From Solea solea (lineage: Eukaryota; Chordata; Actinopteri; Pleuronectiformes; Soleidae), in NCBI RefSeq assembly GCF_958295425.1, contig NC_081144.1:2832501-2896500 (forward strand): a stretch of DNA of 64,000 bases. The letters run 5' to 3'. The position numbers were made by a program, and so were the translations under genes. The notes below the pieces were generated by a model. The model saw nothing but the letters and a program-made list of their open reading frames with translations. It was not told the origin of the DNA and did not search any database. Shown piece after piece: positions 38,172-51,109 of the stretch; the first letter of the stretch is position 1, and the number at the start of each line of letters is the position of its first letter.

Positions 38172-38389
38172 CCGTAAAATTAACCCTCAAACCAGGTCTT
38201 ATCCCGAAAAGGCCCAAATGTAAGCCCTTAACTTAAACTAGTTTTGATTTGCCTCATTAGGACCAGGTTTTGGTCTCCATGAGGACTACTAGACCTGACA
38301 AGGTCAGTGTTTTTGGCAGAAAAGGTCCTTAAGAAGTAAAAAAGTACACAAACACACACATTCTCAGGCAGCATTCTTATTGAGGGCAC

Positions 38390-38593
38390 CTATAGCTATA
38401 ATATATTCCCAAACCCCTTATCCTAACCTTAACCATCTCAACTAAGTAAATCTAACCCTTAACTTGAACCTTAACAAAACCTTATACTAACCTTAATCCA
38501 AAAATATAAAATACACCCAAAAGGCCATTTAAAGTTGTGCGGACCGGACAAAATGTCCTCAATCTGTATGGTTTATATACGTTTTCGGGTCCT

Positions 38594-38628
<35 letters not shown>
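38390..38628. repeat. aaccttaacc-rich repeat ending in (AC)n
   Basis: Diverged relatives of the previous repeat (ccttatcctaaccttaacca), then acgttttcgggtcctcac and an (AC)n tract at 38600-38628. This combination is a common teleost dispersed repeat. Confidence 0.6.
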
Positions 38629-38631
<3 letters not shown>

Positions 38632-40184
38632 TTAATCCCTTCATCATGTGAGTGAGAACATCATGTCACATGAGCAGCATCATCATCATCCTGGTCCTTT
38701 CTTGGAGAGAACCATGACGTGGCAAAGAAGCAAAAAAAACACAGAGAAGTGAACGTGAACGACTCATCCACTTCCTCTGGAGCTACACCAACCACATGAA
38801 CACGTTTTGAAACACACTCATCCTGTTGTGAAATGAATCCTCACCATCGTCCGTGTGGTCAGTCACTTTAAAGGGTGTAACTATAAAGGCTGAGATATTT
38901 AGTATTTGTACCATTTGTTAGTATCTAGTACCGTGGTGGAGTGCAGTTCAAGAGTTCAGTATTTTCTCAGCTTGTACTTGGTGTAAGAACCACTAATGTA
39001 GTACAATAACCATTAAATATGACTTTAACGTTATGTCCAATAACCTCTCTCACCTGCTGATTCAATTCTTACTCTTTTACATATTGTTATATTCTGAAAT
39101 TCCAAGAAATGGAACACATCAATAACATCAGTGTTCTTCTTCTTCTGCCTAGCAAAGAGGAGCTTTAAAAGGTCTGAAGTGTATGTAGGCTGGATAATAT
39201 AATGTTAATAGTTTAATGAATTATTGTACTGGTTATAATGTTGCATTGTTACAGAGTACAGTGAATCTTATTACCTTCAACTGTACTGTAAGAGTTACAC
39301 TGTGGGCTCATATTAAATGCAACTATTGCAACTAAATTTTATGGAAACTGAAATGAATTAAATCAAAAAATGGAATCAAATTGATTCAGGGAATCAGCAG
39401 CAACACCCAGCTCTGATGGATGTCATCATTGAACCCTGAGAACAGAGCATTTCAGCTCCTTTTTCTATTACTATATTTAAACATACAGTTTGAATGTTTA
39501 TTCTTATATCCTTTTTTCAGCACAACCTAGACAATCTGATGAAAAAAATCTTCATTTTCACCAACTATATAAACACACCGGAGCAGAAAGTACTCAAAAT
39601 GTTTGAAATCGGATTGAATTTGCGAAATTTGGAAATATGTCACAGTTCAAAGTTCACTTGGCTGGTTTTTATGAACAAAAAGAAAAGAAAAACACGTCTA
39701 TTTTGTGACTTCTGCACAATTATTGGTACTTAAAAATGTGATATAAAATGAATCATAACTTTGACTCAACAACATGGCCTGAATATGTAACCTACAAACA
39801 CACACCCAGGATGTCCATATAAGGAGTTGTGTATTATTCCCACGGCAATTTACCATGGGTGTACCTGTGGCACAGATGAGCACTAAGGGTTAACTGCTTT
39901 ATTATTGTCATTATTACAAGTTCAAGCCCAAAAACATTAAATGAAAAGTGGTCGACAAGGAGAAGAGGATCTTTGTGAGATGAGGGACAAAGTCAGATTG
40001 AATGATTAAATCCAAAAGAAGGCCGTAAAGTGATATAAATCCTGAATTAAATCATGTTGATGAGGGAATTTGCTGTGAATGTGACAGCTGTGGTTTGTGT
40101 ATTCTCACGTACAGTAACTATAGTATAAAAGGACATTCATATTCATAATGTACTCGAATGAGAGCTGGATTATTGTGATAAATA

Positions 40185-40190
40185 TTTATT
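40185..40190 (-). terminator. slmap: Candidate slmap polyadenylation signal
   Basis: AATAAA on the minus strand about 365 bases after the slmap stop codon at 40554. Other A/T-rich candidates exist, so confidence is moderate. Confidence 0.45.
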
Positions 40191-40553
40191 ATTTTGACAA
40201 TTACACAGATGGATGTGTTACATTTAGGGGGGGAGGGGGTTCAAACCCAAAAATATGACCATATGTTTTTAGAATTAAGTCTTACATTCATTAATGGATT
40301 ATCCAACCAGTCAAACAGACCTAAACCAACTGAAGTGTCTTCAAATATCAAACAAACTGCATGTAAAAGTGGCATTTTTTCTTATTAACATCTCTGCTAC
40401 CTAAAATAGAACATCTTACAAGTCAAACAGTGTTAACTACGAGGCCCCCTCCTAATGAACAGTGCAGATATGATAAGAGAAGGGCAAGTTTTTCAGGTTT
40501 AGTGCAGGAAAAAGAAACGATGTGGATTTGCTCGTGCGTTGCTTGAGTTGCCT

Positions 40554-43500
40554 TCAGGTCAGCTTCTTAAGCTGCACAGCAGCAGCGGTTAGAGCCACAG
40601 CGATCACAGGCCCCCAGATCATCCACGGATTCTGAAACGAGTGGCGACACACAAACGAGGGAAACATGAGCAGAGTTTACACCACGACGACGACGTCGCC
40701 GACCGAGGATCGCCAAAGCTTCGACAGAGGAGACGGATGCACAGTAACACACGCTTAAAAAACAGCTCTTTCAGATGAAGTGAAGCCAATCCAAGCCGAC
40801 TGAGACAGAGAGACAGTGGTTAGGCATTAGACCAGAGGTTCTCAAACAACGGCGAGGTAAAGGCTACATCCACACTACTAGAAACGGGGCTTTTTTTTTT
40901 ATTATTTAAAAAACAAAAATAAAAGGCAATCGGTCAAGTTTTCAGCTCTGTATCAAACAGATTTTGTGTAAATATCTATTTTCTCTCATCTTTAAAATGA
41001 TTACTGTGTGATATTTGAGCAGATCTGTGAGAAACAAGACAATTATTCATCTAAAAATGATATTAAATAACATAACAATACCAATAAACATTGCGCCTCC
41101 TCCTGCAATTTCAAAATTGCAGCATCATGACCACTGAGGACGTGGGTGCAAACAGGAAGCTGACACTCTATTCTGTGAAAAGTAAAATACAAATGATAAT
41201 AAGTAAGAATGGTGAAAAGTAAGAGCATGAAATTCTGTTATTAGACAGACTGGAGGTGAAACGGAAAGTAGGTTTTAAGTCCTCTGGGGTCAAACATGAC
41301 CACGCCATGTTTGCATTACAGTATAAATTGTCAATCAATTCTGTGTCACAACACCTTAAGTCTTTCTTCAGTTCAACCCACTAACACACATTTTTCCCCT
41401 TTGTTTGGGAACTTTAGGGCAAATAGACCTTGTTTATAAAACTACACTTGTTTTTGAGTTAAAACAAAATGAAACTAAAATGGACAGTTCTAGAAAATGA
41501 CACATTTTTACTTAGATAAGACTTAATGCGTAGTTTGAATGAACGTATGTATAAATGTGATGTGTGTCTTTTCAAGAGCTCCCAAATAAAAATAAAATGA
41601 AAAAATTTAATTAAATAAACAAACCGAAACAATGAATTATTTGGACTATATGACTTATCAGAGTGGTGATAAATGTCAAAGTTGAGTGAGTATTTTGTTG
41701 TTTTAAATGGCAGCACATGGTCTGGTTTGACTGTTTTTATCACGCATAAAGTATAAATTATCACCGACCTCTGCGTCTCATCTTTTTTAGTCAACTTTAT
41801 TCCAAGAGAGCTTTTCATTCACGTCTGATAGCCAAGTTGTCACTGAATTAGTGCAACTGCATCGCAGTCAAACTGAAGACACTCTATTCATTCTATTCTT
41901 CTGGTTCTTCTGGTTCTTCTGAGGAAGCTGAACATCGGATAGCCAACATCTGCTAGACTGTGTTTGACTGTGGGCTTCTCCTTCTCACTTCATTTATAAC
42001 AGAAGTATTTTCCTGGAGAGTTAAATGATCTTAATCGCTAGTGTCAGGTCTTCTATAAAAGAGAACATGGTGTCAGTTTTGTAAATTAAAAAACAGAGGA
42101 TAAGGAACTGCACGTGTGAGTGGACACCAGTGTGATTGACAGCTGGTTATCGTCCAATAGGAGCCTGGTTGCAGCAGGTGATGTTCAGATTCTGATGTGT
42201 GATGTCATGACCGGTTGCCACTTGTAGAACAAACTAAAAACACAGCTTTTCAAAGTTCTCTGTTTTCAGGGCTGTAATAATGCCGGGTTAATGTGGACTG
42301 CAGGCGTATCCAGAGCAGAATTTATGCTTCTTTTTCCTTTTTTAAAAAAAAGACATGAGTAATGTGGATGTAGCCAAGAAAATTAATCATTCTGGGGACC
42401 CCTTGATGTAATTCCTTAATGAAAGTAATTTGACTGTAGGAAGTAGTCGATAAACAGATTACAAAATGAAAATGATTAGTAAAAATACACTGAAAGAAAA
42501 TGGTGGGACAAACTTTATTATGTTATATAATCTTCTTAAAGTTAAATGCAACACAATTTGATATGAATTATATGGAAACTTTAGCTTGAATTAACTTAAT
42601 ACATTTGTATTTTAAACAAGCAGGTAAAAAAAAATACGTTTGTCTAACCATTTTCTATTTTTTGTTAATCATGTTATTTCAATAAAAACTTTTGAATGGA
42701 GCCCCTGACAGTGTGCAGTGTTTCCCCAACATTCAAAATCATCCACATGTGTTTCTTCGTTAATATTAATGATAAAAACAAACAAACAAAAACAACTAAA
42801 AAGTCTATTTAGCCATTTAAAAAAAAAAAAAAAAAATTGTCTTTGTGCCATCCTAATGGACTACTGCTGAAAAAAAAATCTTTCTTGGAGGGAAACACTG
42901 GCGTGTCATGGACCCCGAGGAGTCCCCGAACCTCCATTTGAGAACCCCTGTATTAGACACTCAAGACAGGACACACAGATGTCAGATGCTGCTACTGTAT
43001 GATTAGAGAGGTTAGATTTTTCTCAGACGTTCTTTTTTTTTTTTTTCTCCCCAAGAGGAAGGAGGCATTCTGGGAAATGAGGGGGAAAAGGGTGATTAAG
43101 TCATGCAATGATCTTCAAAAAAAGAAAGAAAAAAGACATGGATGAGAATGACAGATGGAGACCGACTCAACAGGAGTAACATGTACCTTCTACCACAATG
43201 CGCCGAAGCACCAGAACAGCAAAGCCAGGACAAGGCCGATGACTATGGCTTGAACAGGCAGCAATAGGGTCGTCTACAGGAAGGGAAGGGATATTATTGT
43301 AAAAATGCAACGGGACATACTCTGGTCGGGCGCGGCTTTATTAATAAACCCCTGAGTCAGTCAGTCCGTCTGCGTCCGTGGCGTTCAGACGTTTAGACGT
43401 TTAGACATTTAGACTACCGCGCTCTAAAAGCAACAGTCGGAGACAGTGGATGAGTAGAAGGGAGCAGGTGTGTGTTTGTTGAGGTTAAAAATAAAACCTA

Positions 43501-43680
43501 TTGTGAATCATCACACTAACGGTTCACCTCGTATGCCCCGGGAGACATTTCACAAAATAATACAAAAAAACATCTTCATGTCATGTAAATTTAAAGCTCA
43601 TGCTCCCAACGCCAATCCAAAATGCAAGGTGTTTGCTTATAACTACATTTTACTCTACAGCCCTTCATATACACACATAC

Positions 43681-43730
<50 letters not shown>

Positions 43731-46700
43731 ATTTAGTCAAACATTAATGTGATATTGTTAAGACAAATAAAAACAAAAAAGACTCCCGGCACTCTCACCT
43801 TGGTTCCTCTCTCCTGTATTTCCTTCATGTTAGCTTTGCATCCATCAAGCTCATCTGTCAGCGACTGCTTTTCCTGCTCCATCTTCTCATATTTATCCTT
43901 CGCGTCCAACAGCTCTGCCTTCGCCTCCTCAGCCTGCATAAAGAAACAGATAAAAACAACAAAAGTAAAAACAGTATTCGTGATTTTGACCTCAATACAC
44001 AAGACATCAAAAATAGCTCTCTTGCAACAGGTTGATTGGAATCATTCATGGCTTTATTTCACTGTCAGTATCTGTGACAGACACGGGCTCACGCAGCCGT
44101 GCACTGCTGGATTCTGTATATGTTTAGTTTATCAGACCAACTATTTGCCCTTTATAAAGACAACTGTTAGAGCGCAATGACAGAAGAGCCACAACACATG
44201 AAGGGGAGTGGACATGTGGCCACAGCAGTTGTCCAACTTCACACATCAACTGTGGCAATCTTTGTGTTTATTGGCGCTTTTCCACGCTACGGTTCCAGCA
44301 CGACTCGTTTTCCATTACTCCATAATGTTTTATTATAAGACACAAACACACAAACTAGTGACGAGTAATAAAATGTTATGTAACTGAATCATTAGAATAA
44401 GTTCTTTAAAAAAAGATTAATTCAGTACTTTCATTGTTTGTGGCAAATTAATGAAATTAAAAGTAACGCACTGTGAAATGAATAAAGCAATATTAGGATC
44501 TTGTGTAGTCCTGTACACATTACACTTCATTTAAAAAGGGCCACTTCACCCAAAAATATACAGGTTTTCCACTAATTTCCATAGATAGTCGAGATTGAAA
44601 AAAATAAAATAAAGTAAAGACTCTTTACTGTGTGTCTGTCAAGTTTTATGAGTAAAATTAAAAGTCAGTCATCAGTCAGTCATCATCTAAAAATAAAAAT
44701 AAAAAATAAATAAAAACTGGTCAAATTTGGCCAAATTAAAACAAACACAGCACCGTCATAATGATTTTAAGTTTATTTTTCATTTGACCAAGTGGGAAAA
44801 AAACGGTTGAAACTGCCCTTTAAGTGTTTGACGCACAAAATATGAAACACTTTTATTTATCACCATGATCTCTAAATAAGAGGTGTTGAATAATAAAATC
44901 TACAAGGAGCTAATGCAGAGGAGCTGAAGGCTGCAGACCCCTGTGTTAGATGTTTGACAGATAAAGGGGCCATTTCACTCAGGTTATTTCATTTTCAGAG
45001 CATACCTCTCTCTGAAGAGCCTCGCTGCGACTCTCTGCCTCCTCCAGCTTGGTTTGCCACTCGGTGTTGTCGTGCTGCTGCTGGAGCTGCAGGTCTGCCA
45101 GTCTCTTCTCCAGCTCCTGCTGGGACCTCTCCAGGCCTTTGAGGCTCCTGCTCTGTTCAGCATTCTGCGCACGTGAACTATGAGAAACACAAAACAACCC
45201 CTGAGCTCAGTAGGTGCAGGATCGACGGTGAATGTGTGTATTTGCTGCTGCTCACTGACCTGGTGAGCTCCGTCTCCAGTTGCTGCCACTTCTGCAGCGC
45301 GACCTTGTTCTCAGAGTGCAGCGCTGCACACTCGCTCTGCAGGTTGTCCTTGTCCTTCAGGTGAGTCTTGGTGATGTCCTCCTTCTCAGCCGAGAGGGCT
45401 TCGCAGTAACTCTGCAGGCTGCTCTTTTCAACCTGGTGTTCGTTCAGGATGTCCTGCTTCTCGGAGCGCAGGACGGAGCATTCCATCTGTAGGCCTTTAC
45501 ACTCCACCTGCAGGGACCGCATCTCATCGGCTGTGAATAACAAGAGCATGTTATGTTACGATTCAGGGTTTGAGCAGATAAAACAAATCTCAGAGCTTCA
45601 CAGGCTTAAACTTTCCCTAAACTATCTTTTTATCAAGTTTCCCTGCAAATACACGATTGTTTCAAGAAATGTCTGCACAAAAATCCCCAATTTGACTCTA
45701 AACGTTGTAGTATAATATGCCAGGCTTGTATGTGGCGCTGTAAAAGTTCCATATTGGTTGTCTGGAAGTTCTGTGTGGATAAAAAGCAGATAAGATACAA
45801 AACCCTTTGATTCTCATACACTCATTCTCACATGTACAGACCTTAAAGTTATGAGTATCTTCATGAAAATGACACAACATATAACTTATATAACATAGAC
45901 AGACAACGAGTCAAGACAGTATTAGTATCAGACTGGATTTTGTGGTGTCTTTTACCCCCGTCGTACCTTGTATCTGTGCAGTTTTCTGCCACTGCTCGCT
46001 CTGCTGCTGAAGGTCCTGCTGTAGGTTTTCAATCTCATTCTCGTATTTGTGGGCAGTCTCGCGCCACTTGTCCAGCTCCTTTGAGACGGTGGCCAGGTTC
46101 GCCTGGACGGCGCCAATGTCACGGTCTCGCTGTGCACTGCCTGCCTCCAGGTCACGTTTCAGCGACTTCACCTGATCACGTGCACTCTGCAGCTCGCCGC
46201 GTGCAATCTGCAGCTCGTCGCGTGCACTGGCGGAGTCGTCAATCTGCTCCCTGAGACTTGTCACTTCATCCTGGAGCTGGTGCAGCTGGCCTGAGCGAAA
46301 CCAGGGTCAAGAACTTTTATCTTCATCATCAGCCTGCGGTTCATTTTCTTTTCTCTTTGTCCCAAACATTTACAAACTATAATAGCATTTATTTTATGAA
46401 GGGAACGTTCTTATACTATATATACTTATGATAACTTTTAAAAACACAGGTTTACAAAGTGGTTTGAACAAAGAAACAAAGAAAACAGGATATTCAGGGA
46501 CAGAAACACTATAAAAACAAGACATCACACCTTCTCTTGCCATCAGACAGCCTTTTCCAACAGGACACTGACGTTTGTCAACCACTCATTCTCACACACC
46601 AAATTCCAGAGAGTTGATCCACTTCTGCCTTCATCAAAACCAATTCAACTATGTTACGTTGTGACTTCTGTGTTTGAAATAATTCTTACAGTTTTAACTC

Positions 46701-49201
46701 ATTGACACATATTTACCAAACATGGCAGCAGTCGACCAGCAGCCACTGTGTGTGAGAGAGTGAGTGATGTGCAAACTTCAGTTTCCAGTTGGAAAAAGCT
46801 GCCTTGTCTCTTTGGAAGGTACTATATAAATAAAAGTATTATTCAACATATTCTTAAGATACCATAGACTTAACCTGGAGTCTTTTGTTAAGAGGCTAAA
46901 ATCTGTATTTCCTTGTGCCTTTCAATGGCAGCCATGTCTCAGTCTGGGTAACGGCACCGGGTTGCACTGGGTGAAGTCAGCTATGTGTTGGAACCTCATA
47001 CAACTACACATGAAAACCCTGAACTGTCACTTTAGGTGTGTGTAAAGGTTTTGAATTTTACCTTGTAGCTCCGAGCATTTGTGTTTCTCTGTGTTAGCAA
47101 GGTCTTGGGCTTCTCGAAGTTCATCGTTCAAGCGCTGGATCATTTTTTCCGAGTCGCCGGATGACCCTATGTTTGACCTGGTCACGTCATCTGTGGAAGA
47201 AAGCACAAGACAATGACCCAAGATCCATTCTTCTGACACAGTACTATGTACATTCCCCCCCTTTCTGCACAAACAAAAACTTAACCGTAATATATAACAA
47301 GTGATAATGATGGCAATTTAACTTTATAAAAATAGAAGGACATCTCAGTCTGAAATATTCTACATGATTTCCCATGATATTAAAAAGAAGCTATGACATG
47401 GACTAATTGCAAACCCAGAAATAGACACAATTACATTATCCGAATCTTTTTATCCCAGCTTTTACTCAAAAATCACGCATGTACAGCTACATTGCTTTGC
47501 AGTAAGTTGCCGCAACAATACACAAAGAGAATAGAGTGGCCGTGTTTACCAGCGGCCTGCTGCGTTTCCAAGAGGAGGAAACAAACCACAAATACTTTGG
47601 CTTTGCAAATACCCTGTAGATTGATCCCCTAATCTACCATGGCTAGGAAAAAGAGATGATCTCATCCCATACCAAGCATTTGGCAGAGGCAGGGAAAGAA
47701 AGAAAGAAAAAGAGGTCAATCAAGCATGTGCACCATAAAAGGACAAGAGCCGTGAGTCTGCTGTCTGCTACTTTTGAAAACTGTGATTTCATTGTCTCAT
47801 CACACTTTTACGTGCGCATTACGTGGCAAATAGCACTAAAATGAATGGGCCTGCATGCAGGCAGCGACTGCTGGAGGCTGGTGGCACCCTCAGACTCAGG
47901 CACATGACCAGTGACCACCACCATCCCGCCGTGTCCCGGACAAAGGATGGGAGAGGGCAGTGCCGTGTCCTGCATGCGTGTATGAGGTTGTGTGTCCCTG
48001 CATGCATGCATATGTATGAGAGTGTCAGATGAATGTGAGTGGGCTCCCTGTGAGATCACAAGGGATAAAGAGAATCTCACTCACACACACACACGAGGGA
48101 CTTTAACTTGTTATCTTTAGCAACAGTTATCGTAGCCATTTTGTCTTTCGTGTCACAGAATGACACCTGACAAAGCAATAATGGGATTAATCTTAGGGTA
48201 AAAATATCCTTCTGTGACTAGTTGGCAACGGGGAACATCACGTTGCCTGAAGTGACGAGAGAGAGAAAAAAAAGAGTCTTTATTTAGCCCAACTGCTGAA
48301 GGCTAAAGGCGTCAGAGTCCATTTTTCCACTGCTGTCGGCCTCCTTTCCAATGAATGTGAGGGCATTCTCTAACAGAATCAGAGGGTTCGCGTTATAGCT
48401 GCTGTTCAAAGTAATGTACTCAATGAAAGTATTCAGTGACTCCATCAAGCTGTACACCCAAAACTGCCCAGAGGGCGACGATCACTTCGAGCTACGAAAA
48501 ATGGTAAATAACCGTCGTGCTGTTGTTTTAAAACACAGCTGCGCGTTGTTGTGAGGCCACTTTTGTTACGTGTACCGAGCAGTGCAGCATTACAAATTCA
48601 TCCATCATGCAAAATTGATTCATTCCCCCTAACATGCCTGCAGATATGGTCCTCAGTCATAAACTGGCGATGCTATTTGGTTCTCCGTGAGGCACTTATG
48701 TCATTAGGATGCTCTCTTTAAGTCACTCTACAGAGGCATTAGTCAGATGATGAAGGCTCCATCTTCTGATGAGCTGTTGACACGGGACAAATCAGCCTCT
48801 AAAACAAGGACATCGGCAGCACTGCAGCCTCTGAAAAAGGCCTTAACAACTGTCCTTGTATGTCCACACACACACATTATAACCTTGACTCATGCCTTTT
48901 TCTGTTTGTTTGTTTGTTTGTTTGTTTTTCATCTCCTAAAACCTTCATAAGCTTCATGGTCCTGACCAAGACAGACAAAAATAACAATGTGCAGAAATAA
49001 TATTCATAAAATGTTTATCGAAAAACAACATTAAAGTACAGAGTTATAGGTGAGATCAAAACAGTGCCAAGTCATGCTACACCAGTTCTGTCTGAACATA
49101 TTTAAAAGAACAAATATTAATTCCATAATAAATAATAAAAGTGGATTACCTTTAATCAGTGACACGTTATTCAGGGGATCACTCAACTCCATTTGCTTGA
49201 A
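40554..49201 (-). CDS. slmap: Sarcolemmal membrane-associated protein, C-terminal half
   Basis: Tail-anchored coiled-coil protein of the ER/sarcolemma and centrosome; full-length SLMAP also brings PP2A-STRIPAK to Hippo kinases through an N-terminal FHA domain. Exons in phase: 49150-49201, 47062-47190, 45967-46290, 45260-45530, 45006-45177, 43799-43933, 40554-40631. From Met at 49192 (MELSDPLNNVSLIKD, matching the mammalian short-form start MDEQDLNEPLAKVSLLKD) this gives 383 aa, nearly all heptad coiled coil (DELREAQDLANTEKHKC; KELDKWRETAHKYENEIENL; KMEQEKQSLTDELDGCK). It ends in a hydrophobic anchor NPWMIWGPVIAVALTAAAV plus QLKKLT. No FHA exons were found in the remaining 14 kb, so the long form, if present, starts beyond the window or at an unseen exon. 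An alternative anchor exon lies at 43190. Confidence 0.92.
40833..42950. mobile_element. 2.1-kb hAT MITE with a nested element
   Basis: Left end cagaggttctcaaac and right end (inverted) caggggttctcaaat. They are flanked by cattagac / tattagac, an 8-bp duplication with one mismatch. Just inside, ggctacatccacacta (40863) and the inverted aatgtggatgtagcc (ending 42374) mark a second element of about 1.5 kb inserted or captured within it. No transposase frame survives. Located in the last slmap intron between the two alternative anchor exons. Confidence 0.75.
43190..43273 (-). CDS. slmap: Alternative slmap tail-anchor exon with its own stop
   Basis: An 84-bp exon after acceptor ttcctgtag, coding TTLLLPVQAIVIGLVLAL then LFWCFGALW and TAG. 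It joins in phase 0 to the exon ending GTK at 43799, the same junction used by the downstream anchor exon at 40631. Mammalian SLMAP has a matching isoform end (VPAVFIG..FLFWCFGPLW). Inclusion ends the protein here (385 aa); skipping leads to the NPWMIWG anchor. The two exons therefore act as alternative C-termini that may direct different membranes. Confidence 0.9.
   Translation of the reverse strand, partial: TTLLLPVQAIVIGLVLALLFWCFGALW
43683..43728. repeat. (TA)n microsatellite
   Basis: About 22 TA units between the alternative anchor exon and the preceding exon of slmap. Confidence 0.95.
44268..44335. mobile_element. End fragment of the 21771-type MITE
   Basis: ttggcgcttttccacgctac followed by ggttccagcacgactcg matches the terminus of the element at 21771 in inverted orientation. 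The other end was not found. In a slmap intron. Confidence 0.55.
48903..48929. repeat. (TTTG)n microsatellite
   Basis: Six to seven tttg units in a slmap intron. Confidence 0.9.
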
Positions 49202-49468
49202 CTGTAAAAGCAAACCAACAAAAACAAAACAAAGGACGTGTGAAAAACAAACATTTCAGGAGCTAAACAACAGCTAGCCTAAGATTTCATACGTAAAAGA
49301 AATCTTAAATAAAACGACAGAGAAGTTTTCAAAAAGGTAAACACAAAACTGCACATTCATCTCCGAGGACATGCGCGTGCACGGCTGCATCTCACGAGGA
49401 ATACATGAAAGAAAACTACGTGCTACGACAACATGTTCAAATAAAAACATAAGAGAGAATGAATATTA

Positions 49469-49610
49469 CCTTCTGTGGTCCACGAGCTACAGTACAGTCT
49501 ACAGCAGTCAGTGTCTCTGTCTGACATGAACAACTCTCCACTAACTATCAGATTTTTTTCAGATGTGAGATGGAACAGTCCAACGCAGTGACAGAGAGAG
49601 GGGGGTGTGG
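49469..49610 (-). other. slmap: Candidate 5' UTR exon of a short slmap transcript
   Basis: On the minus strand, sequence ending ctcgtggaccacagaag is followed by a donor (GTAATATTC) 267 bases upstream of the exon at 49201. Spliced together, no upstream frame continues into slmap, but the first in-frame Met of the next exon (49192) would start the short isoform. This would be an internal promoter as in mammalian SLMAP1. The 5' limit is unknown. Confidence 0.3.
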
Positions 49611-50229
49611 GTGGGTGGGCGCACAGACACATGAGGGGGGTGACAAACACACTGAACATGACCTCACTGTTACTGCTGCACTCACACCAGTCAACACAAA
49701 AGCACGGGTTGACGTAAACAGACAAATATTTGGAGGGTGGTTAAAATCATACAGTTGGGGGGTAAATCAGAACATGCCCCCCGCGCCCCCCCGCTCTGTG
49801 GCTGAAGTCCACTGCTCCTCCACACGAGGTCACGCATCAGAGTGGAGCATCACAGGAGCTGCAGCTGCACACTGACACAGAGGGGGTTTGTTCAGGGAGC
49901 TGAGCTGAGCTTTGGCCAGTTGGTACTGATGTAAAAACAAGAAAAGAAAAAACTACAGTGCTGCTTCCCACAGTGTCTTTGAGTCAAAGTCCACTAGTGG
50001 ATCTGGGAGGTACTGCAGGTGGACCTAGACTGCAAGTCACCAAATTCACAGACACATTCTGTTCTGGGGAAATTGTTTTTAAATAAATGTTATATAATAA
50101 AGAGTATTGGCCAAAAAGATGATCACAATCACGCTCAATTTTGTTGACTGAAATCATGATGATTTATGATTATTTGACGGTGACAAAACATTTTAATGTC
50201 ATCCGTGAACCTCAGTGTTACCTTGAGTG

Positions 50230-50557
50230 TAGAGCTGAAACAATTACTCGATTTGTAATTGATCACTAAATTAATCCTCAACTATTTTGATAATCGATTA
50301 ATCGGTTTGAAGCTTTTTTCATGATTAAAACAAGATTTTCTTATTGTTTCAGCTTCTTAAATGTGAATATTTCCCATTTTCTTTGCTCCACATAACAAAG
50401 AAATCATTAAAACTGAATCATTTGAAGACATTTGAGAACATCATCATTTCCAGGTTTGACAAACACTGATTAACATTTTTCAACATTTTATGGACCAACA
50501 GATTAAACGAGAGACGAATTGATTATCATATCAAAATAATCATTAGTTGCAGCAATA
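50230..50557. mobile_element. hAT MITE, complete copy (family A, inverted)
   Basis: A 328-bp element with ends tagagctgaaac and (inverted) tattgctgcaac. It is flanked by cttgagtg / cttgaatg, an 8-bp duplication with one mismatch. The interior matches the copies at 5672 and 10215 (gacatttgagaacatcat, tttgctccacataacaaag). Confidence 0.85.
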
Positions 50558-51109
50558 CTTGAATGTGGGTCTGAAAAGTTTTGAATTTTCAACTAGTAAA
50601 AAAAAATAAGATCTCTGGTTTTGTCCCACATGTCCAAAAACCATGCAGAGGTTACACTCAAATTGACCACAGGTGTGAAAGTGGATGGTTGTTTGTCTGT
50701 CTGTTATGGACTGGGATTGGCACCAGCACCCCCCACGACCCTCATGTGGAGGATACAGCAGTAGATGATGAATGAATGAATGAATGGATGGATATTTAAA
50801 AGGCACCTGTACCTGTTCCCTTGCTATTTCTTATCCAAACAAAGTCAGAGTTGACACTGCACACACATACACTGTGGTTTGTTCTTTTAACAAAGAATAT
50901 TCAAGTGTGTCATTTACTACAGTGGTTGCCACAGTAACCCGCACACAGATCAAAGGAAGGTGAGGGGGGGGGGGCATCTGACTTCATTCATGTCTCCATG
51001 CAGGACGAGGTGACTGCAGCTTGCTTTTCGCAATATCTCTTTGGCAATTCTACAGCTATCTCTCGTATTTCTACAGAAATGTTTATCATTTCCTGACCAA
51101 ACACTGCCA

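Larger units (their letters stand above)
36080..40184. other. Intergenic stretch between slmap and abhd6
   Basis: No exon recognised. It contains a (GATA)n/(GACA)n run (36905-36953), a 33-bp tandem repeat (38073-38171) and a second diverged repeat with (AC)n (38390-38628). About 37230-37520 is less A/T-rich, with tgactcagcg and gtcaccactgggtgtc, and could be a regulatory element, but I cannot assign it. Confidence 0.45.

Noticed and set aside
38035..38217. Minus-strand frame repeating RWLVVMVKFRV
   Set aside because: Produced by a 33-bp tandem repeat whose length is a multiple of three.
41459..41818. 119-codon minus-strand frame
   Set aside because: Lies inside the composite MITE, A/T-rich composition, no splice signals or recognisable domain.
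45940..46254. 104-codon plus-strand frame
   Set aside because: Antisense of a slmap coiled-coil exon; GC-rich coding exons often leave the opposite strand open.
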